From NCBI RefSeq assembly GCF_004353845.1, contig NZ_CP037864.1, positions 4,278,001 to 4,342,000 of the forward strand: a stretch of DNA of 64,000 nucleotides, read 5' to 3'. This DNA comes from Citrobacter arsenatis (GTDB lineage Bacteria; Pseudomonadota; Gammaproteobacteria; Enterobacterales; Enterobacteriaceae). Shown piece after piece: positions 34,233 to 43,906 of the stretch (the stretch's first letter is position 1; the number at the start of each line of letters is the position of its first letter). The notes beneath the pieces were generated by a model. That model saw only the letters and a program-made list of their open reading frames with translations. It did not search any database and was not told where the DNA came from. A program made the translations under genes and the position numbers.

Positions 34233-35750
34233 TTACTTAACCGGGCGCATCGCCGGGAACAGGATCACGTCGCGGATGGTGTGGCTGTTAGTGAACAGCA
34301 TAACCATACGGTCGATACCAATACCCAGACCCGCAGTCGGCGGCAGACCGTGTTCCAGAGCGGTAACGTAGTCTTCGTCGTAGAACATTGCTTCGTCATC
34401 GCCCGCATCTTTGGCGTTAACCTGATCCTGGAAACGCTGCGCCTGATCTTCCGCATCGTTCAGCTCGCTGAAGCCGTTACCGATTTCGCGGCCGCCGATG
34501 AAGAATTCGAAGCGATCGGTGATTTCCGGGTTTTCATCATTACGACGCGCCAGCGGAGAAACTTCTGCTGGATACTCGGTGATGAAGGTCGGTTGAATCA
34601 GGTGTGCTTCCGCAACTTCTTCAAAGATCTCGGTCACGATGCGGCCCAGACCCCAACTCTTCTCAACTTTGATGCCGATAGATTCAGCAATCGTTTTTGC
34701 AGAGTCGAAGTTATCCAGATCCGCCATGTTGGTTTCCGGACGGTATTTCTGAATCGCTTCGCGCATGGTCAGCTTTTCGAACGGTTTACCGAAGTCGAAG
34801 ACTTCTTCGCCGTAAGGCACTTCAGTTGTACCCAGAACGTTCTGCGCCAGCGTACGGAACAGTGATTCAGTCAGTTCGATCAGATCTTTGTAGTCCGCAT
34901 AAGCCATGTAGAGTTCCATCATGGTGAACTCTGGGTTATGACGAACAGAGATGCCTTCGTTACGGAAGTTACGGTTAATTTCGAAAACGCGTTCGAAGCC
35001 GCCAACCACCAGACGCTTGAGGTACAGTTCCGGCGCAATACGCAGGTACATGTCCAGATCCAGCGCGTTATGATGGGTGATAAACGGACGCGCTGCCGCA
35101 CCGCCTGGGATCACCTGCATCATCGGAGTTTCTACTTCCATGAAGCCACGGCCAACCATGAACTGACGGATGCCAGCCATAATCTGTGAGCGCACTTTAA
35201 AGGTGTTGCGGGATTCATCGTTAGAGATGAGATCCAGATAGCGTTGACGATAGCGCGCTTCCTGATCCTGCAGACCGTGGAATTTATCCGGCAGTGGGCG
35301 CAGCGCTTTCGTCAGCAGACGCAGCTCGGTGCAGTGGATAGACAGCTCACCGGTCTTGGTCTTGAACAACTTACCTTTCGCGCCGAGGATATCGCCCAGA
35401 TCCCATTTTTTGAACTGCTCGTTGTAAACGCCTTCCGGCAGATCGTCGCGAGCGACGTACAGCTGAATGCGACCGCCAACGTCCTGCAGCGTAACGAATG
35501 AGGCTTTGCCCATAATACGGCGGGTCATCATACGGCCAGCAACGGATACTTCGATGTTCAGCGCTTCCAGCTCTTCGTTTTCTTTCGCGTCAAAGTCAGC
35601 ATGCAGTTGGTCTGAGGTATGATCGCGACGGAAATCGTTCGGGAACGGGATCCCCTGCTCACGCAGGCTCGCCAGCTTCTCACGGCGCGTTTTCAGTTCA
35701 TTGTTAAGATCGGCTACCGCGTCAGCGCCCTGTACGTGTTGTTCAGACAT
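34233..35750 (-). CDS. lysS: Lysyl-tRNA synthetase, class II
   Basis: A 505-residue class IIb synthetase: OB-fold anticodon domain (about residues 60-150), then the catalytic core with motif 2 (FRNEGISVRHNPEFTMMELY) and motif 3 (GLGIGIDRMVML). It is the constitutive enzyme, co-transcribed with prfB, which ends 9 bases upstream. Confidence 0.97.
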   Translation of the reverse strand: MSEQHVQGADAVADLNNELKTRREKLASLREQGIPFPNDFRRDHTSDQLHADFDAKENEELEALNIEVSVAGRMMTRRIMGKASFVTLQDVGGRIQLYVARDDLPEGVYNEQFKKWDLGDILGAKGKLFKTKTGELSIHCTELRLLTKALRPLPDKFHGLQDQEARYRQRYLDLISNDESRNTFKVRSQIMAGIRQFMVGRGFMEVETPMMQVIPGGAAARPFITHHNALDLDMYLRIAPELYLKRLVVGGFERVFEINRNFRNEGISVRHNPEFTMMELYMAYADYKDLIELTESLFRTLAQNVLGTTEVPYGEEVFDFGKPFEKLTMREAIQKYRPETNMADLDNFDSAKTIAESIGIKVEKSWGLGRIVTEIFEEVAEAHLIQPTFITEYPAEVSPLARRNDENPEITDRFEFFIGGREIGNGFSELNDAEDQAQRFQDQVNAKDAGDDEAMFYDEDYVTALEHGLPPTAGLGIGIDRMVMLFTNSHTIRDVILFPAMRPVK

Positions 35751-35759
35751 GTTGGTTCC

Positions 35760-36858
35760 TCATAACCCTGCTTTCAAACTTGCTTCGATAAATTGATCCA
35801 GGCTGCCATCCAGCACTGCCTGCGTGTTGCGGGTTTCAACCCCGGTACGCAGATCTTTGATGCGGGAGTCATCAAGGACATAAGAACGAATCTGGCTACC
35901 CCAGCCGATATCTGACTTGTTGTCTTCCATCGCCTGTTTCTCGGCATTCTTCTTCTGCATTTCCAGTTCATAAAGCTTAGCTTTCATCTGCTTCATGGCC
36001 TGGTCTTTGTTCTTGTGCTGGGAGCGGTCATTCTGACACTGCGTCACGATCCCGGTCGGGATGTGGGTAATACGCACCGCTGATTCTGTACGGTTAACGT
36101 GCTGACCGCCCGCACCAGAGGCGCGATAAACGTCAATACGCAGGTCCGCCGGGTTGATATCGATGTCAATATCATCGTCAACTTCCGGGTAAACAAACGC
36201 CGAACTGAACGACGTGTGGCGACGACCGCCGGAGTCAAACGGGCTTTTACGTACCAGGCGGTGTACGCCGGTTTCAGTACGCAGCCAACCATATGCGTAT
36301 TCGCCAGCAATTCTGATGGTTACGGATTTGATACCCGCCACTTCACCTTCAGATTCTTCAATGATTTCAGTCTTAAAGCCGCGCGCTTCAGCCCAACGCA
36401 GATACATACGCATCAGCATGCTTGCCCAATCCTGCGCTTCCGTACCGCCGGAGCCAGCCTGGATATCGAGATAGCAATCTGCGCTGTCATATTCACCGGA
36501 GAACATACGACGGAATTCCAGCTGGGCCAGCTTATCTTCCAGCGTATCGAGTTCTGCTACGGCTTCGTTAAAGGTTTCTTCGTCGTCGGCTTCTACAGCC
36601 AGCTCCAGCAGGCCGGAGACATCTTCCAGGCCCTGGCTCATCTGATCGAGCGTATCAACGATGGCCTCGAGGGAGGAACGTTCTTTGCCCAGCGCCTGTG
36701 CGCGTTCGGGTTCGTTCCACACGTCCGGCTGTTCCAGCTCGGCGTTTACTTCTTCCAGACGCTCTTTCTTGGCATCATAGTCAAAGATACCCCCTAAGAA
36801 CGTCAGAGCGCTCCGTGAGGTCCTGAATGCGGTTATTTACCGGATTAATTTCAAACAT
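35760..36858 (-). CDS. prfB: Peptide chain release factor 2, with programmed +1 frameshift
   Basis: Two frames joined at CTT-TGA give 365 residues, the length of E. coli RF2. The first 25 codons ([12 protein letters not shown] to RGYL) run to an in-frame TGA at 36781-36783; after a +1 slip on CTT the product continues [11 protein letters not shown]. The internal SD-like AGGGGG three bases before the CTT is intact. The stop-codon reading motif SPF (KSPFDSGG) and the peptidyl-tRNA hydrolysis motif GGQ (SGAGGQHVN) are present. RF2 reads UGA and UAA and so adjusts its own synthesis. Confidence 0.97.
36781..36795 (-). promoter_or_regulatory. prfB autoregulatory frameshift site
   Basis: On the minus strand AGGGGG TAT CTT TGA: an internal SD-like sequence, slippery CTT and zero-frame TGA, followed by C. 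Standard RF2 autoregulation. Confidence 0.95.
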
Positions 36859-36949
36859 TGTCTGATTTCTTTTATTGGACTAGTCAAAATGCGGTTATAA
36901 GAGCGGGATTGTACCGGATCCCGGCTCAATTTTATACACACTAAATTCG

Positions 36950-38683
36950 TCAGACTGGCCAGATATTGTCGATTATAATCTGCAAGCTGCGGTTGCCGCG
37001 AAACTCGTTAATATCCAGTTTGTAAGCAAGCTGAACTTCACGAACACCGTTGTCCGGCCAGCAGGTGGTATCGACATTAAATGCAATACCGTCCAGCAGT
37101 GGACCGCCGCCAACGGGCTCGACCATCACCTTCAGATGACGCTCACCGACCAGACGCTGCTGAAGCAAACGGAAATGCCCGTCAAACAGCGGTTCCGGGA
37201 ACATTTGTCCCCACGGCCCAGCATCACGCAGCATTTGCGCGACTTCCATGGTCATCTCCACCGCGCTCAAAGGTCCGTCTGACACTACTTCGCCTTGCAG
37301 TAAAGCGGGATCCAGCCACTCGGTTACCAGTTCGCCAAAACGCTGCTGGAAACGCTCAAACTGCGCCTCCTCCAGCGACAACCCCGCCGCCATGGCGTGA
37401 CCACCAAATTTGAGGATCATGCCAGGATAAAGGGTGTCCAGGCGCTCCAGCGCATCGCGCATGTGCAGTCCCTGAATAGAACGTCCGGAGCCTTTGAGCG
37501 TACCGTCACCAGCCGGGGCAAACGCAATCACCGGACGGTGGAAGCGCTCTTTAATACGCGATGCCAGAATCCCCACCACCCCCTGATGCCACTCGGGATG
37601 GTACATCGCCAGGCCACCCGGTAGCGTATCGCTACTGCGTTCCAGCTTTTCACACAGGGTCAGCGCTTCGGCCTGCATACCCTGCTCGATCTCTTTGCGC
37701 GTCTGGTTGAGCGCGTCCAACTCATTGGCCAGCACACGCGCTTCACCAATGTTGTCGCACAACAACAGCGCCACGCCAACGGACATATCGTCCAGGCGCC
37801 CCGCCGCATTCAGCCGTGGCCCGAGGGCAAAACCTAAATCGCTGGCAGCCAGTTTAAGTGGGTCGCGATTGGAAATCTCCAGCAGCGCTTTGATACCAGG
37901 GCGACACTTTCCGGCACGAATGCGGCTTAAGCCTTGCCACGTCAGAATGCGGTTATTGGCATCCAGTGGGACCACATCGGCCACCGTGCCAAGCGCGACC
38001 AGATCGAGCAAATCCGCCAGGTTCGGCGGCGCAATGCCTCGTTCATCAAACCAGCCTTTATCACGCAGGAAGGTGCGCAGCGCCAGCATCAGATAGAAGG
38101 CCACGCCAACGCCTGCCAGCGATTTAGACGGGAATTCACAATCGTGCAGGTTAGGATTGATGATCGCTTCAGCGCCCGGCAGCGTGTCCCCAGGCAAATG
38201 GTGATCGGTCACAACGACCGGGATCCCCAACGCTCTGGCATGTTCAACACCCGCGTGGGACGAGATGCCGTTATCTACGGTGACAATCAGCTGAGCGCCA
38301 CGGGCATGAGCCTGATCCACCACTTCCGGGCTTAAGCCGTAGCCGTCTTCAAAACGATTAGGCACCAGGTAGTCAACGTTACTGCAGCCCAACGCGCGCA
38401 TCGCCAGGATGCTCAGCGCCGTACTGGTCGCGCCATCGGCGTCAAAATCGCCGACCACGATGATTCGGGTACCTTCGCGAAAGGCGTTATAGAGGATCTC
38501 AACCGCTTTTTCGACGCCATTCAAATGCTGCCATGGCAGCATTCCTTTGACGCTACGTTCAAGCTCCTGCGCACTGCGCACGCCGCGACTGGCGTATAAA
38601 CGCCGCAGCAATGGCGGCAAATCAGCAGGTAGCTCGACGGTCTCGTCGGCTTCACGCCGACGAAGTTGTATCTGTTGTTTCAC
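36950..38683 (-). CDS. recJ: Single-stranded-DNA-specific 5'-3' exonuclease RecJ
   Basis: A 577-residue DHH-superfamily nuclease used in RecF recombination, mismatch repair and base-excision repair. The metal-binding motifs are in order: VVGDFDADGATSTA, VTVDNGISSH, VVTDHHLPG and the DHHA1-type GGHAMAAG. It lies 5 bases after dsbC in the xerD-dsbC-recJ unit and upstream of prfB. Confidence 0.97.
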   Translation of the reverse strand: MKQQIQLRRREADETVELPADLPPLLRRLYASRGVRSAQELERSVKGMLPWQHLNGVEKAVEILYNAFREGTRIIVVGDFDADGATSTALSILAMRALGCSNVDYLVPNRFEDGYGLSPEVVDQAHARGAQLIVTVDNGISSHAGVEHARALGIPVVVTDHHLPGDTLPGAEAIINPNLHDCEFPSKSLAGVGVAFYLMLALRTFLRDKGWFDERGIAPPNLADLLDLVALGTVADVVPLDANNRILTWQGLSRIRAGKCRPGIKALLEISNRDPLKLAASDLGFALGPRLNAAGRLDDMSVGVALLLCDNIGEARVLANELDALNQTRKEIEQGMQAEALTLCEKLERSSDTLPGGLAMYHPEWHQGVVGILASRIKERFHRPVIAFAPAGDGTLKGSGRSIQGLHMRDALERLDTLYPGMILKFGGHAMAAGLSLEEAQFERFQQRFGELVTEWLDPALLQGEVVSDGPLSAVEMTMEVAQMLRDAGPWGQMFPEPLFDGHFRLLQQRLVGERHLKVMVEPVGGGPLLDGIAFNVDTTCWPDNGVREVQLAYKLDINEFRGNRSLQIIIDNIWPV

Positions 38684-38688
38684 GCGAA

Positions 38689-39402
38689 TTATTTACCGCT
38701 GGTTTGTTTTGCATGTGCGTCGAGGAATTCTTTCATCTCTTTCGGACCCTGATAACCTGGCACTACATAGCCATTGCTCAGCACAATCGCTGGCGTACCG
38801 CTGACACCGAACTGAACGCCCAGCGCATAGTGGTTAGCGATATCCACATCACAGGTCGCTGGTTTCACGCCCTTGCCCGCCATCGCGTCGTCAAAGGCTT
38901 TGTTTTTGTCTTTCGCACACCAGATAGACTTCATGTCCTGCTCAGCCTGGCTGTCCAGTCCCTGACGAGGGAAGGCCAGATAGCGCACGGTGATCCCTAA
39001 TGCATTATAGTCTTTCATCTCTTCATGCAGCTTGTGGCAGTAGCCACAGGTGATGTCGGTGAAAACGGTAATGACGTGTTTTTCCTGCGGCGCTTTGTAA
39101 ACGATCATCTCGTTTTCCAGCGCGTTCAAATGTTTCATCAGCAACTGATTGGTGACGTTTACCGGGCTTGCGCCGCTCACATCGTACATCGGTCCCTGAA
39201 TAATATGTTTACCGTCTTCGGTCACGTACAGCACGCCGCTATTGGTCAGTACAGTTTTCATGCCCGCAACCGGAGCAGATTGAATCTCGGTACTCTGCAC
39301 GCCCAGCTTGGCTAATGACTGGCGAATCGCGGCATCGTCCGCATGTACCATGCCGGAAAACGCCGTCGCCAGCAGGGTTAACATCATAAAACGTTTTTTC
39401 AT
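38689..39402 (-). CDS. dsbC: Periplasmic disulfide isomerase DsbC
   Basis: A 237-residue precursor with a 20-residue signal peptide (ends MVHA). The dimerisation domain is followed by a thioredoxin fold whose active site is C119-G-Y-C122 in TDITCGYCHK, with the cis-proline in GTPAIV. DsbC reshuffles wrong disulfides and is kept reduced by DsbD. The start at 39402 gives the E. coli-like signal peptide; it follows xerD by 23 bases. Confidence 0.97.
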   Translation of the reverse strand: MKKRFMMLTLLATAFSGMVHADDAAIRQSLAKLGVQSTEIQSAPVAGMKTVLTNSGVLYVTEDGKHIIQGPMYDVSGASPVNVTNQLLMKHLNALENEMIVYKAPQEKHVITVFTDITCGYCHKLHEEMKDYNALGITVRYLAFPRQGLDSQAEQDMKSIWCAKDKNKAFDDAMAGKGVKPATCDVDIANHYALGVQFGVSGTPAIVLSNGYVVPGYQGPKEMKEFLDAHAKQTSGK

Positions 39403-39425
39403 AACCTTTCCTTTCCTGTCAGCAC

Positions 39426-40322
39426 TCACGCGCGCGGGTGATGCTGTTGATGTAGTTGCCGCAAGCGCTCCGTTGCGACATGAGTATAAATCTGCGTTGT
39501 CGAGAGGTCGCTATGCCCCAGTAGCATCTGCACGACACGCAGGTCAGCGCCATGGTTGAGCAAATGCGTGGCAAACGCATGGCGCAGGACGTGTGGCGAC
39601 AGCTTCTCGCTGTCGATGCCAGCCAACACAGCATAATGTTTGATACGATGCCAGAAGGTTTGACGGGTCATCTGTTGCGCCCGCTGGCTGGGAAACAGCA
39701 CATCAATCGATACGCCGTTGAGCAACCATGGACGCCCATGCTCCAGGTACGTTTCCAGCCAGTACACCGCCTCCTCACCTAACGGGACAAGTCGCTCTTT
39801 ATTACCTTTACCGATCACCCGAACCACGCCCTGGCGCAGGCTGACGTCACTCATCGTCAGTCCCACCAGTTCAGACACGCGTAGGCCCGTGGCATACAAC
39901 ACTTCCAGCATGGCTTTGTCGCGTAACTCCAGCGGTTGCTCTATCAGCGGCGCCTGCAGCAGCCGTTCTACCTGCGCTTCGCTAAGATCTTTGGGCAGAC
40001 GTTGCGGAAGTTTAGGTGATGCAAGCGAGGCGCTAGGGTCATCTTCACGATATTTTTCACGGTACAGATGCTGAAAAAAACGCCGTGTTGCGCTGAGCAA
40101 ACGTGCGGAACTGGTGGCTTTATATCCTCCGTCCATTCGCTCAGCCAGCAATGCTTGCAGTTCATCACTCTGCGCGGTCGCAAGCGAAGCGCCGCGGTGA
40201 TGTAACCATTCGACAAGCATGGTCAGATCGCGACGATACGCACTTAACGTGTTTTCCGCCAGATTTCGTTCCAGCCACAGGGCATCAAGAAACTGCTCGA
40301 TGCGCGCCAGATCCTGTTCCAC
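39426..40322 (-). CDS. xerD: Site-specific tyrosine recombinase XerD
   Basis: A 298-residue recombinase that resolves chromosome dimers at dif with XerC and FtsK. The catalytic set R148, K172, H244, R247, H270 and Y279 is fully present (ATGLRVSE, HVLRHAF, LLGHSDLSTTQIY). It is identical in length to E. coli XerD. First gene of xerD-dsbC-recJ, divergent from fldB. Confidence 0.98.
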   Translation of the reverse strand: MEQDLARIEQFLDALWLERNLAENTLSAYRRDLTMLVEWLHHRGASLATAQSDELQALLAERMDGGYKATSSARLLSATRRFFQHLYREKYREDDPSASLASPKLPQRLPKDLSEAQVERLLQAPLIEQPLELRDKAMLEVLYATGLRVSELVGLTMSDVSLRQGVVRVIGKGNKERLVPLGEEAVYWLETYLEHGRPWLLNGVSIDVLFPSQRAQQMTRQTFWHRIKHYAVLAGIDSEKLSPHVLRHAFATHLLNHGADLRVVQMLLGHSDLSTTQIYTHVATERLRQLHQQHHPRA

Positions 40323-40435
40323 TTGCGCCCCTTATTCCACTCTCATTTTTGATGCATTATGCCTCATTGTGCCGAGAATGCGGCGATTCTGTTACACTAC
40401 CCGCAACGCTACAACAGAATTGAGATGTTTACGTC

Positions 40436-40957
40436 ATGAACATGGGTCTTTTTTACGGTTCCAGCACCTGCTACACCGAAATGGCAGCAGAAAAAATCCG
40501 CGATATCCTGGGTCCCGAACTGGTGACACTGCATAACCTCAAAGATGATTCCCCGACCTTAATGGAGCAGTATGACGTGCTCATTTTGGGCATCCCGACC
40601 TGGGATTTCGGTGAAATTCAGGAGGACTGGGAAGCGGTCTGGGAACAACTGGACGACCTCAACCTGGAAGGCAAAATTGTTGCGCTTTACGGTATGGGCG
40701 ATCAGTTGGGATACGGCGAATGGTTCCTGGATGCGCTGGGTATGCTGCACGATAAACTGGTCACCAAAGGCGTAAAATTTGTTGGTTACTGGCCAACCGA
40801 AGGCTATGAATTCACCAGCGATAAACCCATCATTGCCGATGGACAGCTGTTTGTTGGTTTGGCGCTGGATGAAACGAACCAGTACGATCTCAGCGATGAG
40901 CGTATTCAGGCCTGGTGCGAGCAAATTCTTGGCGAAATGGCCGAGCACTGGTCCTGA
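40436..40957 (+). CDS. fldB: Flavodoxin FldB
   Basis: A 173-residue flavodoxin. The FMN phosphate loop is YGSSTCYTEM, and flavin stacking segments IPTWDFGE and YGMGDQLGYGEWF follow. FldB is an electron carrier in the SoxRS regulon of E. coli; its partners are less defined than those of FldA. Divergent from xerD. Confidence 0.96.
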   Translation: MNMGLFYGSSTCYTEMAAEKIRDILGPELVTLHNLKDDSPTLMEQYDVLILGIPTWDFGEIQEDWEAVWEQLDDLNLEGKIVALYGMGDQLGYGEWFLDALGMLHDKLVTKGVKFVGYWPTEGYEFTSDKPIIADGQLFVGLALDETNQYDLSDERIQAWCEQILGEMAEHWS

Positions 40958-40966
40958 TAACCGTTT

Positions 40967-41001
40967 GCCGGAGCCTGGCGTAAACGCCTTTTCCGGCTTA
41001 C
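40967..41001. repeat. Degenerate REP unit
   Basis: GCCGGAGCCTGGCGTAAACG followed by CCTTTTCCGGCTTAC resembles a decayed REP palindrome, between the convergent fldB and cptA genes. Confidence 0.6.
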
Positions 41002-41055
41002 GTGCCGCAGCGAGCCGTAAACCTTAAAGCTGCGCGCGCCAGGCATTTATCGGAG

Positions 41056-41463
41056 TTATCCCTGCTTCGCCTGCTGCAGTATTAACCGTCGCAAATCTCG
41101 CCACTCTGCGTCATCCATACTGTCTGCCGCCAGCCACAAATGCTGACGCTTTCCGGCATCGGAACGTAAACGCAGCATCATGCCCGTTTTGACCATCCAG
41201 GGTGCGCTAACGATAGACCACTCCTGCCCTTGCCAACGCAGACGACCGTTCATCAACAGTCGAATCTCGCCCTGACAGGCGTTAATTCGACGCTGGCTAC
41301 GTACGCTATCGAATACCACCAGAGAGAGCAGCACCAGCCATAATGGGGTGTAGCTCAATGGCCAGGGCATCAATAAAATAAATACCGCGACCAGCCCATG
41401 AATGAGCAGCGATAGCCACTGCGCGCGCCATGAAACGCGTAAATCAGATTGCCACTGGACCAC
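41056..41463 (-). CDS. cptA: Membrane protein CptA (YgfX)
   Basis: A 135-residue inner membrane protein with two membrane segments near the N-terminus (LSLLIHGLVAVFILLMPW and LWLVLLSLVVFDSV). It was described as a toxin affecting FtsZ and MreB with SdhE as antitoxin, though that role is debated. The GTG at 41463 gives the E. coli length and overlaps the end of sdhE by 20 bases, so translation is coupled. Confidence 0.92.
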   Translation of the reverse strand: MVQWQSDLRVSWRAQWLSLLIHGLVAVFILLMPWPLSYTPLWLVLLSLVVFDSVRSQRRINACQGEIRLLMNGRLRWQGQEWSIVSAPWMVKTGMMLRLRSDAGKRQHLWLAADSMDDAEWRDLRRLILQQAKQG

Positions 41464-41710
41464 GTTCCCGATTCCGTGTCTGGATAAGTCGCACCATCTG
41501 CTCCAGCTCAGCATCAGCTGGTTTCCCATGATTCATCAACCAGTTAAATAAGTCTGGATCATCACATTCTAGCAGACGGATAAAGATGCGTTTTTCTTCG
41601 TCACTTAAGCCGTCATATTCATGTTCGAAAAACGGCATGATAGAGATGTCCAGCTCGCGCATACCGCGGCGGCATGCCCAATGAATACGTGCTTTGTTGT
41701 TAATATCCAT
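41444..41710 (-). CDS. sdhE: FAD assembly factor SdhE
   Basis: An 88-residue protein with the family motif RGMRE (RGxxE, residues 15-19). SdhE promotes covalent attachment of FAD to succinate dehydrogenase SdhA and fumarate reductase FrdA. It is the first gene of sdhE-cptA and divergent from ygfZ. Confidence 0.96.
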   Translation of the reverse strand: MDINNKARIHWACRRGMRELDISIMPFFEHEYDGLSDEEKRIFIRLLECDDPDLFNWLMNHGKPADAELEQMVRLIQTRNRERGPVAI

Positions 41711-41966
41711 GTTCTTCTCCCTGTCTCGCGAAAACGAAGTATCCGGCTATTGTAACGTGTTTTTCCCGCGTATTTACGGGAATATCAGTAAACGGAAGCT
41801 TGTTCGCTAAATAAACCCGCATTAAGTCAAAGGATTCAGCATTTTTGGATGTCTCCTCGCAAAGCTTAATATATGGCACAAATAGCCTGTTTAAACCGCT
41901 TGCAATGGGCCATAGCTCTTTTACCATTAGTCATTATCACTGCGTTAAGCAAATCAGGACATTATT

Positions 41967-42950
41967 ATGGCTTTTACATCTTTTCCTCCTCGCCAGCCTT
42001 TCGCGTCAACGCGTTTGCCTCTGACGCTAATGACGCTTGATGACTGGGCGCTCGCCACCATCACCGGTGTCGACAGTGAGAAGTATATTCAGGGTCAGGT
42101 CACGGCCGATGTCAGCCAGATGACAGAGCATCAGCACCTGTTGGCTGCACATTGTGACGCCAAGGGTAAAATGTGGAGCAACCTGCGTCTGTTCCGCCAG
42201 GGTGACGGTTTTGCATGGCTTGAGCGCCGTAGCCTGCGTGATGCGCAGCTTACCGAGCTGAAAAAATACGCCGTCTTCTCGAAGGTAGCAATTGCCCCGG
42301 ACGACGAGCGAGTACTGCTGGGCGTAGCGGGGTTCCAGGCGCGTGCGGCGCTGGCCAATCTCTTTAGCGAATTACCAAACAACGATAAGCAGGTTATTAC
42401 TGACGGTTCTTCCACCCTGTTGTGGTTCGAACATCCTGCTGAGCGTTTCCTGCTGATCGTTGATGTTGCAACGGCGGAAACCCTGGTAGAGAAGCTGCGC
42501 GGTGAAGCGGAGTTAAATAATAGCCAACAGTGGCTGGCGCTGGATATCGAAGCGGGTATTCCAGTTATTGATACTGCCAACAGCGCTCAGTTTATTCCCC
42601 AAGCCACCAATCTGCAGGCATTGGGCGGGATCAGCTTTAAAAAAGGCTGCTATACCGGTCAGGAAATGGTTGCTCGCGCGAAATTCCGCGGTGCCAATAA
42701 ACGTGCCATGTGGACTCTGGCTGGTGTGGCCAGCCGGGTACCAGAAGCGGGTGAAGACCTGGAGCTGAAAATGGGCGAGAACTGGCGTCGTACCGGCACC
42801 GTGCTTGCTGCGGTACAGCTGGCTGATGGACAGGTACTGGTGCAGGTTGTGATGAATAACGACATGGAAGCCGATAGCGTGTTCCGCGTTCGTGACGACG
42901 CAAAAACGCTGCATATTGTGCCGCTGCCGTATTCGTTAGACGAAGAGTAA
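41967..42950 (+). CDS. ygfZ: tRNA-modifying/iron-sulfur repair protein YgfZ
   Basis: A 327-residue folate-binding protein related to GcvT, used in maintaining some 4Fe-4S enzymes such as MiaB. The signature KGCYTGQE holds the essential C228. It is similar in length to E. coli YgfZ (326). Divergent from sdhE across about 250 bases. Confidence 0.96.
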   Translation: MAFTSFPPRQPFASTRLPLTLMTLDDWALATITGVDSEKYIQGQVTADVSQMTEHQHLLAAHCDAKGKMWSNLRLFRQGDGFAWLERRSLRDAQLTELKKYAVFSKVAIAPDDERVLLGVAGFQARAALANLFSELPNNDKQVITDGSSTLLWFEHPAERFLLIVDVATAETLVEKLRGEAELNNSQQWLALDIEAGIPVIDTANSAQFIPQATNLQALGGISFKKGCYTGQEMVARAKFRGANKRAMWTLAGVASRVPEAGEDLELKMGENWRRTGTVLAAVQLADGQVLVQVVMNNDMEADSVFRVRDDAKTLHIVPLPYSLDEE

Positions 42951-42953
42951 TGA

Positions 42954-43070
42954 GTAGGCCTGATAAGCGCAGCGCCATCAGGCAATTCGGCGCAGGCCGC
43001 CGGATGGCGGCGTTGTCTTATCCGGCCTACAAAACGTAGCCGGGCCAGGCGGTTACGCCGCTCCCGGGGT
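42954..43070. repeat. REP/BIME cluster
   Basis: Three REP-like units, the third degenerate (GTAGCCGGGCCAGGCGG), between the convergent ygfZ and trhA genes. Confidence 0.85.
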
Positions 43071-43080
43071 TGCACTGACT

Positions 43081-43743
43081 CTATGCGTGTTGCCCCACGT
43101 ACAGGTAGATCGCCAGAAAGTGGCACACGCTGCCGCCCAGCACAAACCCGTGCCAGATCGCATGGTTGTAAGGAATACGCTTACAGACGTAGAAAATTAC
43201 ACCCAGCGAATACACCACTCCGCCAACGGCCAGCAACGTCACGCCTCCCGCAGCCAGCTTAACCGCCAGTTGATACACCACAATCAGCGATAACCACCCC
43301 ATCGTCAGATAGGTCACCAGCGACAGAACCTTAAAGCGGTGAGCAATAGTCAGTTTGAATAAAATACCGATCAGCGCCAGGCTCCAGATAACAATCATCA
43401 GTCCACGTGCCAACGGTGAATCCAGCCCTACCAGCAGAAATGGCGTGTAGGTCCCGGCAATCAGCAGATAAATCGCACAATGGTCGAATTTTTTCAGCCA
43501 GACTTTCGCTCTCTGATGGGGGATCGCGTGGTACAAGGTTGAGGCGAGGAACAGCAGGATCATGCTGCCGCCGTACAGGCTATAGCTGGTTATCGCCATA
43601 GCGCTGGCGTTGGTATCCACTGCCTGGACCAGCAATAACACCAGTCCGACGATCCCAAACACCAGCCCGATACCGTGGCTGATGCTGTTGGCTATTTCCT
43701 CTGCCAGCGAATATCCCTGCGCGATTAATGGCTTCTGAACCAT
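43081..43743 (-). CDS. trhA: TrhA/YqfA, hemolysin III (PAQR) family membrane protein
   Basis: A 220-residue inner membrane protein with seven predicted helices. The PAQR-type metal-site residues are visible in STLYHAIP, FDHCAIYLLIAGTYTPF and HAIWHGFVLGGSVCHF. The E. coli protein affects membrane energetics and lipid homeostasis; despite the family name it is not a hemolysin. Confidence 0.93.
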   Translation of the reverse strand: MVQKPLIAQGYSLAEEIANSISHGIGLVFGIVGLVLLLVQAVDTNASAMAITSYSLYGGSMILLFLASTLYHAIPHQRAKVWLKKFDHCAIYLLIAGTYTPFLLVGLDSPLARGLMIVIWSLALIGILFKLTIAHRFKVLSLVTYLTMGWLSLIVVYQLAVKLAAGGVTLLAVGGVVYSLGVIFYVCKRIPYNHAIWHGFVLGGSVCHFLAIYLYVGQHA

Positions 43744-43814
43744 AACTTACTCCCGAGAAACGTACACTATCGTGATTGCTCCTCTAGCGTAACTGAGAAT
43801 GGTTCCAGTGAACA

Positions 43815-43893
43815 CCTGTTAGCTAAAATAATTATAGAATAAAAATTAATTCATATAAATCATGATATTAAACTTTAAATCTCAGCTAACAGG
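43815..43893. repeat. 10-bp inverted repeats flanking an AT-rich core
   Basis: CCTGTTAGCT (43815-43824) and its exact reverse complement AGCTAACAGG (43884-43893) enclose a 59-base, almost pure A/T segment in the gap between trhA and yqfB. It may be a long-loop hairpin or a miniature-element scar. Confidence 0.45.
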
Positions 43894-43906
43894 CGTACAT
43901 TTAAAA

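Noticed and set aside
36722..36858. prfB as a broken gene (in-frame TGA at codon 26)
   Set aside because: The TGA is the well-known autoregulatory frameshift of RF2; the slippery CTT and the SD-like AGGGGG are intact.
41700..41927. A 75-codon minus-strand frame between sdhE and ygfZ
   Set aside because: It runs into the sdhE start, has no ribosome site and no recognisable family; the segment is the sdhE/ygfZ promoter region.
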